Assembly (NCBI GenBank): GCA_028716305.1
Contig: JAQUQA010000004.1
Span: 1-24,799, forward strand
Source of the DNA: Candidatus Omnitrophota bacterium
GTDB taxonomy: Bacteria > Omnitrophota > Gorgyraeia > Gygaellales > Profunditerraquicolaceae
Direction of reading: 5' to 3'
DNA length: 24,799 nucleotides
Part shown: in pieces, positions 7,227 through 15,669 of the stretch
Numbering within the stretch: the first letter of the stretch is position 1
How the letters are laid out: every line of letters starts with the position of its first letter
Notes under the pieces: generated by a model
The model's database searches: none
The model's input: only the letters and a program-made list of their open reading frames with translations
Told to the model about the DNA's origin: nothing
Position numbers and translations under genes: made by a program

Positions 7227-8212
7227 TTTTCCTCTCTGAGCCTGAAGGCCAGTAACCCTTTAATGAAATATATCCCGTAAGCCAAATGAGTAGTTATTAT
7301 ACCAGGAAAAACCAAAAGGATCAATTGCAACTCGTTGAAAATGCTAAAGATGAGCACCAAGGACAGATAAGTTGCCAGACCGGCCAGATAGATCAGCCTC
7401 AACTCAGCGGAAAATAACCCGGCTACTCCCCCGATAATGATCCCCAGGACCAGCAGGCTGGGCAAAAAATATGTCAATTTCGCGGAGGTCGCAGGAAAGC
7501 GTTTTACGAAATAACCGCGATGCAAGGCATAATTAGCCACCTGCCTGATATGCCCGAGAAATAACCTGCGCCGGTGATGATAAACGAACACCTCGGGATC
7601 GTAAATAATCTTTTTCTTTAGTTTTCCGGTGATCTCCTGGCATAATTTAGTATCTTCTCCCGGCCAGAAAGCGGTCCTAAAACCACCCAGTTCCTGCATC
7701 ACAGATTTTCTCACCAGTAAATTACAGCTGGGCAGATCATCCGCGGTTCTTTTTTTCCGGGGCCGGTAACGGTAGACATAACTTCCGCTGACGAGCAAAG
7801 AAGAGTAGACCGCCCCGCTGGCTTTCTGGCGCGGCGAATCTTCGGGCGGAGTAACCGCCGGCCCTCCTACCGCCGCTACCTGCGGATCGGCAAAATCGGC
7901 AATTGCGTTTTTCAGCCAGTCTTTCCGCGGATAGGCGTCATCATCGATAAAAGCCAGGATCTCTCCCCGGGCATACCCAAAGCCGATATCCCTTTTCTTT
8001 GCCGGGTCGGCCGCGCCGGTCGGAATAACCCGTAGATCTGGACTCTCGCCGGTTGAGAAAACCGGTTTATCCGCGCTCGGGCCCGAACCCTGGTAAACAT
8101 CAGGCAGGACAATTATCTCGAAATCCGGATAATCAAGCTGCCGGCATTTACTTACGCATTCTTCTAAATTCTTTTGCCATTCCTTTGCGGCGATAATAAT
8201 CGATACGGTCAT
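7223..8212 (-). CDS. Membrane-associated glycosyltransferase family 2
   Basis: A 329-residue protein. The GT-A domain begins VSIIIAAKEWQKNLEECV. It has the acidic metal site AFIDDDAYPRKDWL (D90-D92) and later FWPGEDTKLCQEI, the catalytic acidic motif. A VYHHRRRLFLGHIRQVANYALHRGY stretch precedes three or four C-terminal membrane helices from about residue 245 (LTYFLPSLLVLGIIIGGVAGLF onward). This layout, with a cytosolic GT2 domain followed by helices, resembles processive or lipid-acceptor GT2 enzymes. The first beta strand lies right after the start, so the ATG at 8212 is needed. That makes a 65-nt overlap with the preceding GT2, and I see no clear ribosome binding site before it. It overlaps the radical SAM gene by 4 nt. 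Confidence 0.87.
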   Translation of the reverse strand: MTVSIIIAAKEWQKNLEECVSKCRQLDYPDFEIIVLPDVYQGSGPSADKPVFSTGESPDLRVIPTGAADPAKKRDIGFGYARGEILAFIDDDAYPRKDWLKNAIADFADPQVAAVGGPAVTPPEDSPRQKASGAVYSSLLVSGSYVYRYRPRKKRTADDLPSCNLLVRKSVMQELGGFRTAFWPGEDTKLCQEITGKLKKKIIYDPEVFVYHHRRRLFLGHIRQVANYALHRGYFVKRFPATSAKLTYFLPSLLVLGIIIGGVAGLFSAELRLIYLAGLATYLSLVLIFSIFNELQLILLVFPGIITTHLAYGIYFIKGLLAFRLREEK

Positions 8213-8942
8213 AGTATTTTAGGATGCGCATCCGGTAAAATACCGCAAGCGTATCCTGAGTAGTGGCGAACACGGCCCGCGAGCCGATTCTCGTGTATTT
8301 TCTTTGCGGATTCAAGACTATCGGGGCCTCGGCGATCTTATACCCCAGATGATGCGCGTTCACTAATAGTTCGAGGTCAAAGGCAAATTGCTTGACCAGT
8401 ATCCTGGGAAAGACCTTACGCAGGACTTCGCTCTTGAACAACTTGATCCCGGTTTGCGTATCATGGCAGGGCAGGCCAAAAAGCAGTTTTACCAAAAGAT
8501 AATACCCGAAACTCATGATCTTTCTTTCCAGGGGGTAATTGACCCGGGAATTCGGATGCAGCTTCGAGCCGATCACAATATCGGCGTTATCCAGCCGCAA
8601 GATATCAAAAAGGGTCTGGACCTGTATCGGATGCAGGTCCATGTCGGCATCGAGAAAAACCACGAAATCCCCGCTGGTATAACGAAAGGCTTTCTTCAAC
8701 GCCCTGCCCTTGCCCAGGTTAAAGGGATTTTTTTTGACGATCAGTTCCCCGGGATATTTTTTTTGCAGCCCGCAAAGGATCTCATAGGTCGCGTCGGATG
8801 AGCCGTCGTCAATAACCAGAAGTTCCCAGGAACAACCGAATTCCCGAAAAGTCCGTATCGTCTCTTCCACGCTCGCAGCAATGTGCCCGGCCTCATTATA
8901 TGCCGGCATGACCACGGAGACTTTCTCTTGTAGGGTCTTCAT
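8148..8942 (-). CDS. Dolichyl-phosphate mannose/glucose synthase-like GT2
   Basis: A 264-residue GT2 enzyme of the DPM1/DPG-synthase type, which moves a sugar from a nucleotide donor to polyprenyl phosphate on the cytoplasmic side. Key parts are VSVVMPAYNEAGHIAASV (residues 8-25), LLVIDDGSSDATYEI, NPFNLGKGRALKKAF and the metal site LDADMDLHP (D98, D100). Further on come CHDTQTGIKLFKSEVLRKVF and the FAFDLELLVNAHHLGYKIAEAPI signature. The C-terminal tail is strongly basic (YYRRKGMAKEFRRMRK) and overlaps the start of the next gene by 65 nt. The ATG overlaps the flippase stop by 4 nt. It probably supplies the lipid-linked sugar that starts or feeds the glycan; the sugar identity is unknown. Confidence 0.9.
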   Translation of the reverse strand: MKTLQEKVSVVMPAYNEAGHIAASVEETIRTFREFGCSWELLVIDDGSSDATYEILCGLQKKYPGELIVKKNPFNLGKGRALKKAFRYTSGDFVVFLDADMDLHPIQVQTLFDILRLDNADIVIGSKLHPNSRVNYPLERKIMSFGYYLLVKLLFGLPCHDTQTGIKLFKSEVLRKVFPRILVKQFAFDLELLVNAHHLGYKIAEAPIVLNPQRKYTRIGSRAVFATTQDTLAVFYRMRILKYYDRIDYYRRKGMAKEFRRMRK

Positions 8943-10180
8943 CTTTTTTTATAGGCCAAAAACAGGTGTATCAGAAGAAGCGACGCCCCGCAAAAACAAA
9001 GAATAAGCTGCACCGCGACCAAAGATGGATGGAAAATAACCACCAGGGCATTCTGCAATAAAAGAAAACCGGCCAGGTAACCCAAAAACCGCAGGTCCTT
9101 TACCGAAAGAAAATAAGAAATCATGATGAAGAGAAGCGCGTAGAGGCTCATTGATACGCTAAAGAGCCTGCCTAGAAAGACCGCTTCGGGAAATGATTTT
9201 CCCGTCAATATCTTTAAGACAAAAACGGGAAAAAGATTATAGAAGATCATCGCCGCCCCGCTTAAGAGGACAACGTATTTAAGGGATTTCGAAAGAGTGG
9301 AAAGCGTCTCCTGATTTCCGGCGCTTAATCCGCTGGTCCGGGGAAACATTACTATGCTGATCGCCCCCGGCAAGAAAAGAAATATCTTTCCGAGCATCTG
9401 GGCCAAGGCATACGCCCCCGAATCCTGCGGCGCAAAAAAGTATTTCACCCAGACCATGTCGAAGCTAACCAGATTGATAAAACAAAAATTTGCCGCGGCA
9501 ACGGGAAATAGATAAATTAATACTCCCCGGTAATCGACATCTTCCCGGGGCAAAGCGAAACTGATGTATTTTTTTAGCGGCAGATAAAGGATAATCAGAG
9601 AAACCGCCGCGGAAATCAATAAGGCACCCAGGGAACCGGCGATACCGTATCCTAAATACAAAAAAACGGCAACCGACGCTAATTTCAGGATCCCGCCGGC
9701 TGCCTGACTGGAACTATACCACCCAAAAAGCTCTAACCCCTGAACCCCTCCCAGGAATAACGGAACCAGGCAAACCACGCCGACCGTCCCGGCCAGGATA
9801 TAACCGCTGGCAAGAGAATCGATCTTTAAGGCGTTAATTATTCCCCTGGAGGAGAATGTAAAAATCAAGAATGCCAGAATTGCGAATACCGATACCTTCT
9901 TTAATAATCCCGAAAACAGATAAGTTATCTTCGAGGTTTGCCCGGCGGCCCTGAACTTAGAGGTGTATTTCGCCATTGCCAGCTGGAGGGTGCCGACCGG
10001 AGTGGCGATCAGCATAAATACGGATAAAAGCGAGTTAAACGCAGCGAATTCGAAGGCGGAAAGGCTGTGCGCGATCAATAACTGATAAAAAAGATTGAGC
10101 AGGTTTGCCAGCGATGTGCCGGTAAACACAATAAAAATATTCCTGCTAAATTTATCTATTTTTTTCAGTCTATTCAGCAC
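8939..10180 (-). CDS. Wzx-like polysaccharide flippase (MOP superfamily)
   Basis: A 413-residue integral membrane protein with some 11-12 hydrophobic segments. The N-terminal pattern NIFIVFTGTSLANLLNLFYQLLIAHSLSAFEFAAFNSL is the usual first two helices of polysaccharide-biosynthesis flippases, followed by LQLAMAKYTSKFRAAG. It probably moves lipid-linked glycan units across the inner membrane. The start codon is GTG (10180-10178), 16 nt after the tyrS stop; the sequence MLNRLKKIDKFSRN places the first helix correctly from there. It overlaps the DPM-like gene by 4 nt. Family membership is well supported by topology and the N-terminal signature. The cargo is inferred from the neighbouring glycosyltransferases. 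Confidence 0.87.
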   Translation of the reverse strand: MLNRLKKIDKFSRNIFIVFTGTSLANLLNLFYQLLIAHSLSAFEFAAFNSLLSVFMLIATPVGTLQLAMAKYTSKFRAAGQTSKITYLFSGLLKKVSVFAILAFLIFTFSSRGIINALKIDSLASGYILAGTVGVVCLVPLFLGGVQGLELFGWYSSSQAAGGILKLASVAVFLYLGYGIAGSLGALLISAAVSLIILYLPLKKYISFALPREDVDYRGVLIYLFPVAAANFCFINLVSFDMVWVKYFFAPQDSGAYALAQMLGKIFLFLPGAISIVMFPRTSGLSAGNQETLSTLSKSLKYVVLLSGAAMIFYNLFPVFVLKILTGKSFPEAVFLGRLFSVSMSLYALLFIMISYFLSVKDLRFLGYLAGFLLLQNALVVIFHPSLVAVQLILCFCGASLLLIHLFLAYKKR

Positions 10181-10196
10181 TTATATTTTAGCGGGC

Positions 10197-11372
10197 TTAA
10201 ATTACGATTTTCAGGAATCTGCGGCTGCCGGCCTTCAGGGTCCCGGACTGAACAGGAACAAAATCCTCCGCTTCCAGCTTTTTCTCGCCAAAAAAGACGG
10301 CACCTTGTTTGATCAGGCGGCGCGCCTCATTGCCGCTTTTTACCAGGCCGCTATTCACCAGGATACTCACCAGGTTATCATTGGCTTTCAGCCTGTACTC
10401 GGGGATCTCCGCGGGAGATTCTTTATGGCTAAAGACCCTCTCGAATTCCCCGGCCGCCTCTTGAGCCGCCGAACCGGAATGGTATTGAGTGATGATCTCT
10501 TTGGCTAACCTGATCTTGGCCTCCTTAGGATGCATCTGTTTGATCCGGGAGATTTCGCAGTCGGTAAGCAATTCATAATACTTATACATCAACTCATCGG
10601 AGATCGACATGATCTTGCCGAAGATCTCTCCGGGAGGATCATTTATCCCGATATAGTTGCCGAAGGATTTGCTCATCTTCTGCACCCCGTCCGTGCCTTC
10701 GAGTAGGGGCATGGTAATCACCACCTGCTGCTCCTGGTCATAATCCTTTTGCATATCCCTGCCCACGAGCAGATTGAAGATCTGGTCGGTCCCGCCCAAT
10801 TCTATATCCGCCCGGAGCTTCACCGAATCATACCCCTGCAGTAAAGGATACATGAATTCCAACAAAGAGATATCCTCGGATTTAGCCAGCCGTTTTTTAA
10901 AATCGGCACGGGCAAGCATCTGGGCCACGGTTGCATGACCTGTAAGAGACAATATTTCAAGAACCGACATCTTTTCGAACCAATCCGAATTAAAAACAAT
11001 CTCTACCCGGTCGAGATCCAGGACCTTGGATACCTGCTTCTTATAGGTGGCGGCATAGGCAATAACTTCTTCCTTACTCAACTGCTTTCTTTTTTCGGAA
11101 CGCCCGGTGGGATCTCCGATGCGGGCGGTAAAATCTCCGATCAAAAAAACCACCTTGTGCCCGAGGTCCTGAAATTGCCGTAATTTTCTTAAAAGCACGG
11201 TATGCCCCAAATGAATATCCGCCGCCGTAGGGTCAAAACCGGCCTTGATCACCAGGGGTTTATTGTTTTTCAGGCTATTTTCCAGCTTGGCCTTCAGCTG
11301 CTCCGTGGAAATGATCTCCACAGCGCCTCTTTTAATGATCTTTAACTGGCTTTCAAGATCATTGCTTGGCAT
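10197..11372 (-). CDS. tyrS: Tyrosyl-tRNA synthetase
   Basis: A 391-residue class I aminoacyl-tRNA synthetase charging tRNA-Tyr. The HIGH-type motif is HLGH (residues 54-57), preceded by AGFDPTAADI. LIGDFTARIGDPTGR follows, then the tyrosine pocket around QGYDSVKLRADIELGGTDQ, and the KMSKS loop at residues 232-236. The last 65 residues or so (NLVSILVNSGLVKSGNEARRLIKQGAV) form an S4 RNA-binding domain. HLGH, not HIGH, and the overall pattern match the TyrZ-like subgroup of bacterial TyrRS. It follows rpsA after 21 nt, with AGGAGAGG as the ribosome binding site, and precedes the flippase by 16 nt. Confidence 0.96.
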   Translation of the reverse strand: MPSNDLESQLKIIKRGAVEIISTEQLKAKLENSLKNNKPLVIKAGFDPTAADIHLGHTVLLRKLRQFQDLGHKVVFLIGDFTARIGDPTGRSEKRKQLSKEEVIAYAATYKKQVSKVLDLDRVEIVFNSDWFEKMSVLEILSLTGHATVAQMLARADFKKRLAKSEDISLLEFMYPLLQGYDSVKLRADIELGGTDQIFNLLVGRDMQKDYDQEQQVVITMPLLEGTDGVQKMSKSFGNYIGINDPPGEIFGKIMSISDELMYKYYELLTDCEISRIKQMHPKEAKIRLAKEIITQYHSGSAAQEAAGEFERVFSHKESPAEIPEYRLKANDNLVSILVNSGLVKSGNEARRLIKQGAVFFGEKKLEAEDFVPVQSGTLKAGSRRFLKIVI

Positions 11373-11393
11373 TTGTCCTCTCCTTGGTCAATT

Positions 11394-12938
11394 TTAGATC
11401 TTTGCCGAAAGCCCGATCTTTCCCTGTTCGGTATCGATCTTGATTACCTTGGCCTTGATCTTATCCTGAGGCTGTAACTTTGCAGCCTCAGCCTTATCGA
11501 TCTCGCTGGAATAGATTAAACCTTCCAACTCTTCTTCGATCTTTACGAATACCCCGAAGTCGGTCACACTGACCACCTCGGTATCCAGGACGACATCCAA
11601 CGGATACTTTTCCGCGATGGCCGGCCAGGGATTATTCTGAAGCTGTTTTAACCCCAGGTTGATCCGTTTATTCTGGGCATCGACTGATAATACGATAACG
11701 TCGATCTTCTGGCCTTTCTTGAGCACGTCCTGGGGATGGCCGATCCGCTTGGTCCAGCTAAGATCCGAAATATGGATCATCCCTTCCAGGGAACCGTCTA
11801 TCTCGACGAAAACCCCATAGTCGGTAAAACCCCGTACCTTTCCGGAAACCTTGGTCCCCACGGGAAATTTCGACTCTGCTTCCAGCCAGGGATTCTGTTC
11901 CAGTTGTTTTAAGCTCAAAGAGATCCTGCGGCTTTCCTTTTCGATGCTCAAGATTTGGGCCTCCAGCATATCCCCGATGGCGAACATCTCGCTGGGGTTA
12001 TTCACCCTGCGCGTCCAGGAGATCTCTGAAACATGGATCAGCCCCTCAATACCCTTCTCCAATTCAATAAAGATCCCGTAAGGAAGAATATTCACTACTT
12101 TACCTTTTACTTTCGTGCCGACGCTGAATTTTGTTTCGATATCCTGCCATGGATCGGGTAGCCTTTGCTTAAGCCCCAAAGAAACCTTTTCCGCTTCCTT
12201 GTCCATGTTCAAGACCATTACCTCGATCCGGTCGCCCACCGCCACTACTTCCGAAGGATGGCTGACCTTTGACCAGGACATATCCGTAATATGCAACAGG
12301 CCGTCCACGCCGCCTAAGTCGATAAAGGCGCCGAAATCGGTAATTGCCTTGACCATCCCCGGATAGGATTCGCCGATCTTTAAGGTCTGCCAGATCTTTT
12401 CCTTGGCCTCTTCCTTTTCTTTTTGCATCGCTTCTTTTCGCGAAACGATCAGGCTCCTGCGCAGGTTGTTCGTTTTGACGATCTTGAATTTGAAGGTCTT
12501 GTAGATGATATCTTTGTCCGCGACCCCCTTGAAGGCGGAAAGCGAAGCCGGCAGGAACCCTTCGATCCCCGCGACATCTACCAGAAAGCCACCTTTGACC
12601 TTTTTCACCGGCCGGCCGTTAACCAGGCCGCCCTCTTCCGCCTGCTTTATAACCTTGTCCCAGCCGCTGATCCTTAAGGCCTTTTCACGCGAAAGCCTGA
12701 TCATCCCGGCGTCATCTTCGATCGAATCGATGAAGAAATCCAGCTCACCGCCGACTTTCAGGTCTTCCGGAGGGAACTCCGCGATCGCCACGATCCCCTC
12801 AGACTTAAACCCCACGTCTACCAGCACCTCTTTCTGGGAGATCGAAACAACCTTGCCCTTAATGATCTGGCCTTCCTTTATTTTTTTGATAGTTTGATTA
12901 TACAACTCTTCCATGCTAATGGGTTTCTCTTCGGTCAT
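11394..12938 (-). CDS. rpsA: 30S ribosomal protein S1
   Basis: A 514-residue protein with six S1 (OB-fold) repeats, at about residues 21-87, 104-169, 188-256, 273-342, 359-428 and 443-511. Several carry the familiar DFGAFIDLGGVDGLLHITDMSW-type pattern followed by LGLKQ or LSLKQ and NPW linkers. The first two repeats are more divergent, as in S1 proteins where they bind the ribosome. S1 unfolds and delivers mRNA to the 30S subunit. The ATG is preceded by a near-perfect AGGAGG box 9 nt upstream. It is the first gene of the block that runs through tyrS into the glycan genes. I am sure of the family. Confidence 0.95.
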   Translation of the reverse strand: MTEEKPISMEELYNQTIKKIKEGQIIKGKVVSISQKEVLVDVGFKSEGIVAIAEFPPEDLKVGGELDFFIDSIEDDAGMIRLSREKALRISGWDKVIKQAEEGGLVNGRPVKKVKGGFLVDVAGIEGFLPASLSAFKGVADKDIIYKTFKFKIVKTNNLRRSLIVSRKEAMQKEKEEAKEKIWQTLKIGESYPGMVKAITDFGAFIDLGGVDGLLHITDMSWSKVSHPSEVVAVGDRIEVMVLNMDKEAEKVSLGLKQRLPDPWQDIETKFSVGTKVKGKVVNILPYGIFIELEKGIEGLIHVSEISWTRRVNNPSEMFAIGDMLEAQILSIEKESRRISLSLKQLEQNPWLEAESKFPVGTKVSGKVRGFTDYGVFVEIDGSLEGMIHISDLSWTKRIGHPQDVLKKGQKIDVIVLSVDAQNKRINLGLKQLQNNPWPAIAEKYPLDVVLDTEVVSVTDFGVFVKIEEELEGLIYSSEIDKAEAAKLQPQDKIKAKVIKIDTEQGKIGLSAKI

Positions 12939-12971
12939 TTAATGTTTCCTCCTTATGCAGCTTTAATATAT

Positions 12972-13000
12972 ATTTTAGTTTTATTTTTTAACGAAATCAG
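12972..13000 (-). promoter_or_regulatory. Candidate rpsA promoter (CTGATT-N17-TAAAAT)
   Basis: On the minus strand CTGATT (13000-12995) and TAAAAT (12977-12972) are 17 nt apart. The -10 box matches the consensus in five of six bases and the -35 box in only three. The surrounding 133-nt gap between the mutase and rpsA genes is AT-rich. Transcription would start some 27-30 nt before the rpsA ATG, just ahead of the AGGAGG box. AT-rich DNA gives such matches by chance. Confidence 0.3.
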
Positions 13001-13065
13001 GTGGAACAAAACACCCCCTTTTCGGAAAATTTACAATAATCAAACAGCAGATAAAAACAAGGCAT

Positions 13066-13096
13066 GAAAAATTACCGATCCTGAAGCTTCAGGATC
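13066..13096 (-). terminator. Candidate intrinsic terminator overlapping the mutase 3' end
   Basis: A perfect 20-nt palindrome GATCCTGAAGCTTCAGGATC lies at 13077-13096, inside the final codons of the phosphohexomutase gene. As RNA it can form an 8-bp stem with a 4-nt loop. On the minus strand it is followed by GGTAA (containing the stop codon) and then five T residues. The 5-nt gap between stem and T-run is longer than ideal. It falls where the rplU operon should end and before the rpsA promoter region. Confidence 0.45.
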
Positions 13097-14463
13097 AATT
13101 CCCTCCCGTAGCTAAGAAGCTCTTTCGCCTTTTTGAGGCTCTTGGCTTCGGCATAAGTGCGCATGATCGGCTCTGTGCCGGAACCCCTGAACATCAGCCA
13201 GCTTTGGTCATCACAGATCAGCTTAACACCGTCGAAATCCTTGATTTCGACCACCTTCCTGCCCAATAACTCCGCCGGGAGTAACTCTTTTTTCGGCTCC
13301 ATGCGATGTTTTAATTCCAGGTCATCGCGCAGGTAATAATATTTACCGAACTGTTTCTCGGTCTCGTTTAAGATCTTGAGCATATCCTTATTACGATAGA
13401 CCATCATCTCCAAAAGCAGTAATCCGGCAACCGTACCGTCGCGCTCCGGGATATACCCCTTGACCCCCATCCCACCGGCTTCTTCTCCTCCGGTAAGGAT
13501 ATCCTCGGTTTCCATCAGGTTCGATATATACTTAAAGCCTACCGGCGTTTCATAAAGCTTCACCTTGAGGAATTTAGCGATATTATCGATCATCGTCGTG
13601 CCGCAGATAGTCTTGACTATACCTCCGGACCATTTACGGTCCTGGTTTAAATGCAGGGCGAGTAAACCGAGTATCTTCTGCGGATGGACAAAAATCCCTC
13701 CCGGGGCGACCGCGGCGATGCGGTCGGCGTCACCGTCTAAGGCGATCCCCAGATCAAACTTGCCCGCCTTGACCCGCTCTTTTAAAAACCTCAGGTTCTC
13801 TTCCACCGGTTCCGGCCTTCTGCCGCCGAAAGAGGGGTTGATATCATTACGCATAAACTCAACCTTGATCGATGACCCCTTAAGGATCTCGGCGATCAGG
13901 CTGTCCCCCGAACCGTGCATGGCGTCAAGCAACACCTTAAATCTTTTATTTTTCATTTTTTTGAAATCTATGTAGGAACGGATAAACTTTATGTAATCCC
14001 TGGTAAAATCGTCTTTTTTCAAAGTACCCTCACCCGCGTTATTCTCCCTGACCGCGTTTTTACCCAGGGCATCCTCTACCGCCTTGGTTATCTCCGGGGC
14101 TGCTGCCCCGCCGGAAGAATTCTTGATCTTAAAACCGTTGTAATTTGCCGGGTTGTGGCTGGCGGTAATCATGACGCCAAGGTCCAATTTTCTGTGTTTT
14201 ACGGCAAAACTCAACGTGGGAGTGGGGATCGGACGGTCGGAAAGTTCCACCTGGATACCGTTGTTCCGCAGGATCTCGGCGGAAATTTGCGCGAAATCCG
14301 CCGACATAAACCTGGTATCATAACCCACTGCTACTTTTTTCCCCGGGCCGACATAGTCGGCAACCGCCTGAGAAACTATTTTAAGGTTCTTGAAGGTATA
14401 ATTATCGGCAATCACGCCCCTCCAGCCATCGGTGCCAAATTTAATTTCAACGCTGCTTTGCAT
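13072..14463 (-). CDS. Alpha-D-phosphohexomutase (phosphoglucomutase/phosphomannomutase)
   Basis: A 463-residue protein of the four-domain phosphohexomutase superfamily, which interconverts sugar 1- and 6-phosphates. It begins FGTDGWRGVIAD (residues 9-20). The phospho-serine loop is MITASHNPANYNGFKIK with S102. The Mg-binding loop is DGDADR (243-248), the sugar-binding loop is GGEEAGGMG (325-333), and the phosphate-binding loop is FRGSGTEPIMRTYAEA near residue 430. The ATG lies inside the 3' end of rpe (17-nt overlap). Phosphomannomutase activity would feed GDP-mannose to gmd in the glycan locus, but glucose- or glucosamine-phosphate activity cannot be excluded from sequence. The family is certain, the substrate is not. 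Confidence 0.92.
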   Translation of the reverse strand: MQSSVEIKFGTDGWRGVIADNYTFKNLKIVSQAVADYVGPGKKVAVGYDTRFMSADFAQISAEILRNNGIQVELSDRPIPTPTLSFAVKHRKLDLGVMITASHNPANYNGFKIKNSSGGAAAPEITKAVEDALGKNAVRENNAGEGTLKKDDFTRDYIKFIRSYIDFKKMKNKRFKVLLDAMHGSGDSLIAEILKGSSIKVEFMRNDINPSFGGRRPEPVEENLRFLKERVKAGKFDLGIALDGDADRIAAVAPGGIFVHPQKILGLLALHLNQDRKWSGGIVKTICGTTMIDNIAKFLKVKLYETPVGFKYISNLMETEDILTGGEEAGGMGVKGYIPERDGTVAGLLLLEMMVYRNKDMLKILNETEKQFGKYYYLRDDLELKHRMEPKKELLPAELLGRKVVEIKDFDGVKLICDDQSWLMFRGSGTEPIMRTYAEAKSLKKAKELLSYGRELILKLQDR

Positions 14464-15100
14464 TTCTTATCCTTTCTATGGCTTGTTTTGTATTTTTGGA
14501 TGCAAAAATATACGAACCGGAGGCCAGTATATTTGCTCCGGCGCTGATAAGCAATCCCGCGGTTTTATCGTTTACTCCGCCGTCAACCGCGATATCGCCT
14601 TTAAACAGGCAGCGCAGCTTTCTGATCTTGCCTAGAGAACCGGGGATAAATTCCTGTCCGCCGAAACCCGGAAAAACCGACATTACCAATACGAAATCCG
14701 CGTATTTCAACACCGGCCTGATCTTTTCCAGAGAGGTGTCCGGGTTCAGGGATATGCCGAATTTGACCTTCTTAAGCCTTAACTTCCTGCTCATCTTTTT
14801 GATCAAGGCAGGCGAAACGGTTTCAATATGCACGGTGATCATATCGCTGCCCGCGCTGATAAAACTATCCAGATACCTTTGCGGGTTTTCGATCATTAGA
14901 TGCACGTCCAGCGGCAGGTGCGTAACCTTACGGATGTATTTTACGACCACCGGCCCGATGGTAATATTGGGGACAAAATGCCCGTCCATCACATCGAGAT
15001 GCAATAAATCCGCCCCGGCACGTTCGACCCTTTTGACCTCGCGGTCCAGCCGGCTAAAATCTGCGGAAAGTATCGAAGGAGCGATTTTTATCTTCATCAT
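14447..15100 (-). CDS. rpe: Ribulose-phosphate 3-epimerase
   Basis: A 217-residue TIM-barrel enzyme that interconverts D-ribulose 5-phosphate and D-xylulose 5-phosphate in the pentose phosphate pathway. It begins IKIAPSILSADFSRL. The metal and catalytic residues appear as HLDVMDGHFVPN (H34, D36), VHLMI (H67) and AVDGGVN (D173). The phosphate-binding region includes PGFGGQEFIPGS and ASGSYIF. The residue before PGFGGQ is F (MSVFPGFGGQ), where N or E is commoner; the motif is otherwise normal. ATGA overlap of 4 nt with nadD and 17-nt overlap with the downstream mutase indicate one transcript. The call is firm. Confidence 0.96.
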   Translation of the reverse strand: MMKIKIAPSILSADFSRLDREVKRVERAGADLLHLDVMDGHFVPNITIGPVVVKYIRKVTHLPLDVHLMIENPQRYLDSFISAGSDMITVHIETVSPALIKKMSRKLRLKKVKFGISLNPDTSLEKIRPVLKYADFVLVMSVFPGFGGQEFIPGSLGKIRKLRCLFKGDIAVDGGVNDKTAGLLISAGANILASGSYIFASKNTKQAIERIRNAKQR

Positions 15101-15663
15101 ATATATAATTTTTTCTTTCCAATGTATTTAAATACCGCTTCCGGGACCAGATATCTGAAGGACCGCGAGTTTTTTATCCGGCTGCGGATCTCAAAAGCCG
15201 AAATATCCACCGCACGGATCGCTATCGTCGAAATATAAGTTGGGATGTCCTCCAGGGGAAATCCCGGCCTGGTCGCCACGATAAATTTCACTATTTTTAA
15301 TATCTCTTCCAGGTCCTTCCACTCTTCCAGATACTTTAAAAGATCCGATCCGGTAATGAAATACAGCTCATCCCCGGGATAGGCCCTTCTAAATTCTTTA
15401 ACCGTGTCGATGGTAAAAGAACGCCCCGACCTTTTGATTTCGATATCCGAAACACAAAAACAGGGATTCCCGGCAATCGCCAGTTTTACCATTCCCAGCC
15501 TGGCATCTGCCGCGGCGATCTCGGTGTTATCTTTATGCGGCGGCAGGTATGCCGGGACAAAAATCACTTTATCCAGGGCAAGCTTCTCCCTGATCTCTTC
15601 CGCAAGGATCAAATGGCCGAGATGTATTGGGTTAAATGTCCCCCCGAGTATGCCGATTCTCAT
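15097..15663 (-). CDS. nadD: Nicotinate-nucleotide adenylyltransferase
   Basis: A 188-residue nucleotidyltransferase making nicotinate adenine dinucleotide from NaMN and ATP, the penultimate step of NAD synthesis. The ATP-binding motif is GGTFNPIHLGHL (residues 7-18). FVPAYLPPHKD and YFITGSDLLKYLEEWKD follow, which are typical of NadD. The C-terminal motif normally reading SSTxxR is SAFEIR here (residues 155-160), followed by YLVPEAVFKYI. It sits 6 nt after proA. In many bacteria nadD follows obg/proB and is followed by rsfS (ybeB); here rpe follows instead. The call is firm. Confidence 0.94.
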   Translation of the reverse strand: MRIGILGGTFNPIHLGHLILAEEIREKLALDKVIFVPAYLPPHKDNTEIAAADARLGMVKLAIAGNPCFCVSDIEIKRSGRSFTIDTVKEFRRAYPGDELYFITGSDLLKYLEEWKDLEEILKIVKFIVATRPGFPLEDIPTYISTIAIRAVDISAFEIRSRIKNSRSFRYLVPEAVFKYIGKKKLYI

Positions 15664-15669
15664 CTTTGA

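Noticed and set aside
13566..13975. A possible separate gene opposite the phosphohexomutase
   Set aside because: It is antisense to conserved DGDADR and SFGGRRPEP codons and has no recognisable product.
14668..14690. F before PGFGGQ in Rpe as a lost active-site residue
   Set aside because: That position is variable (N, E and others), and the catalytic H34, D36, H67 and D173 are all present.
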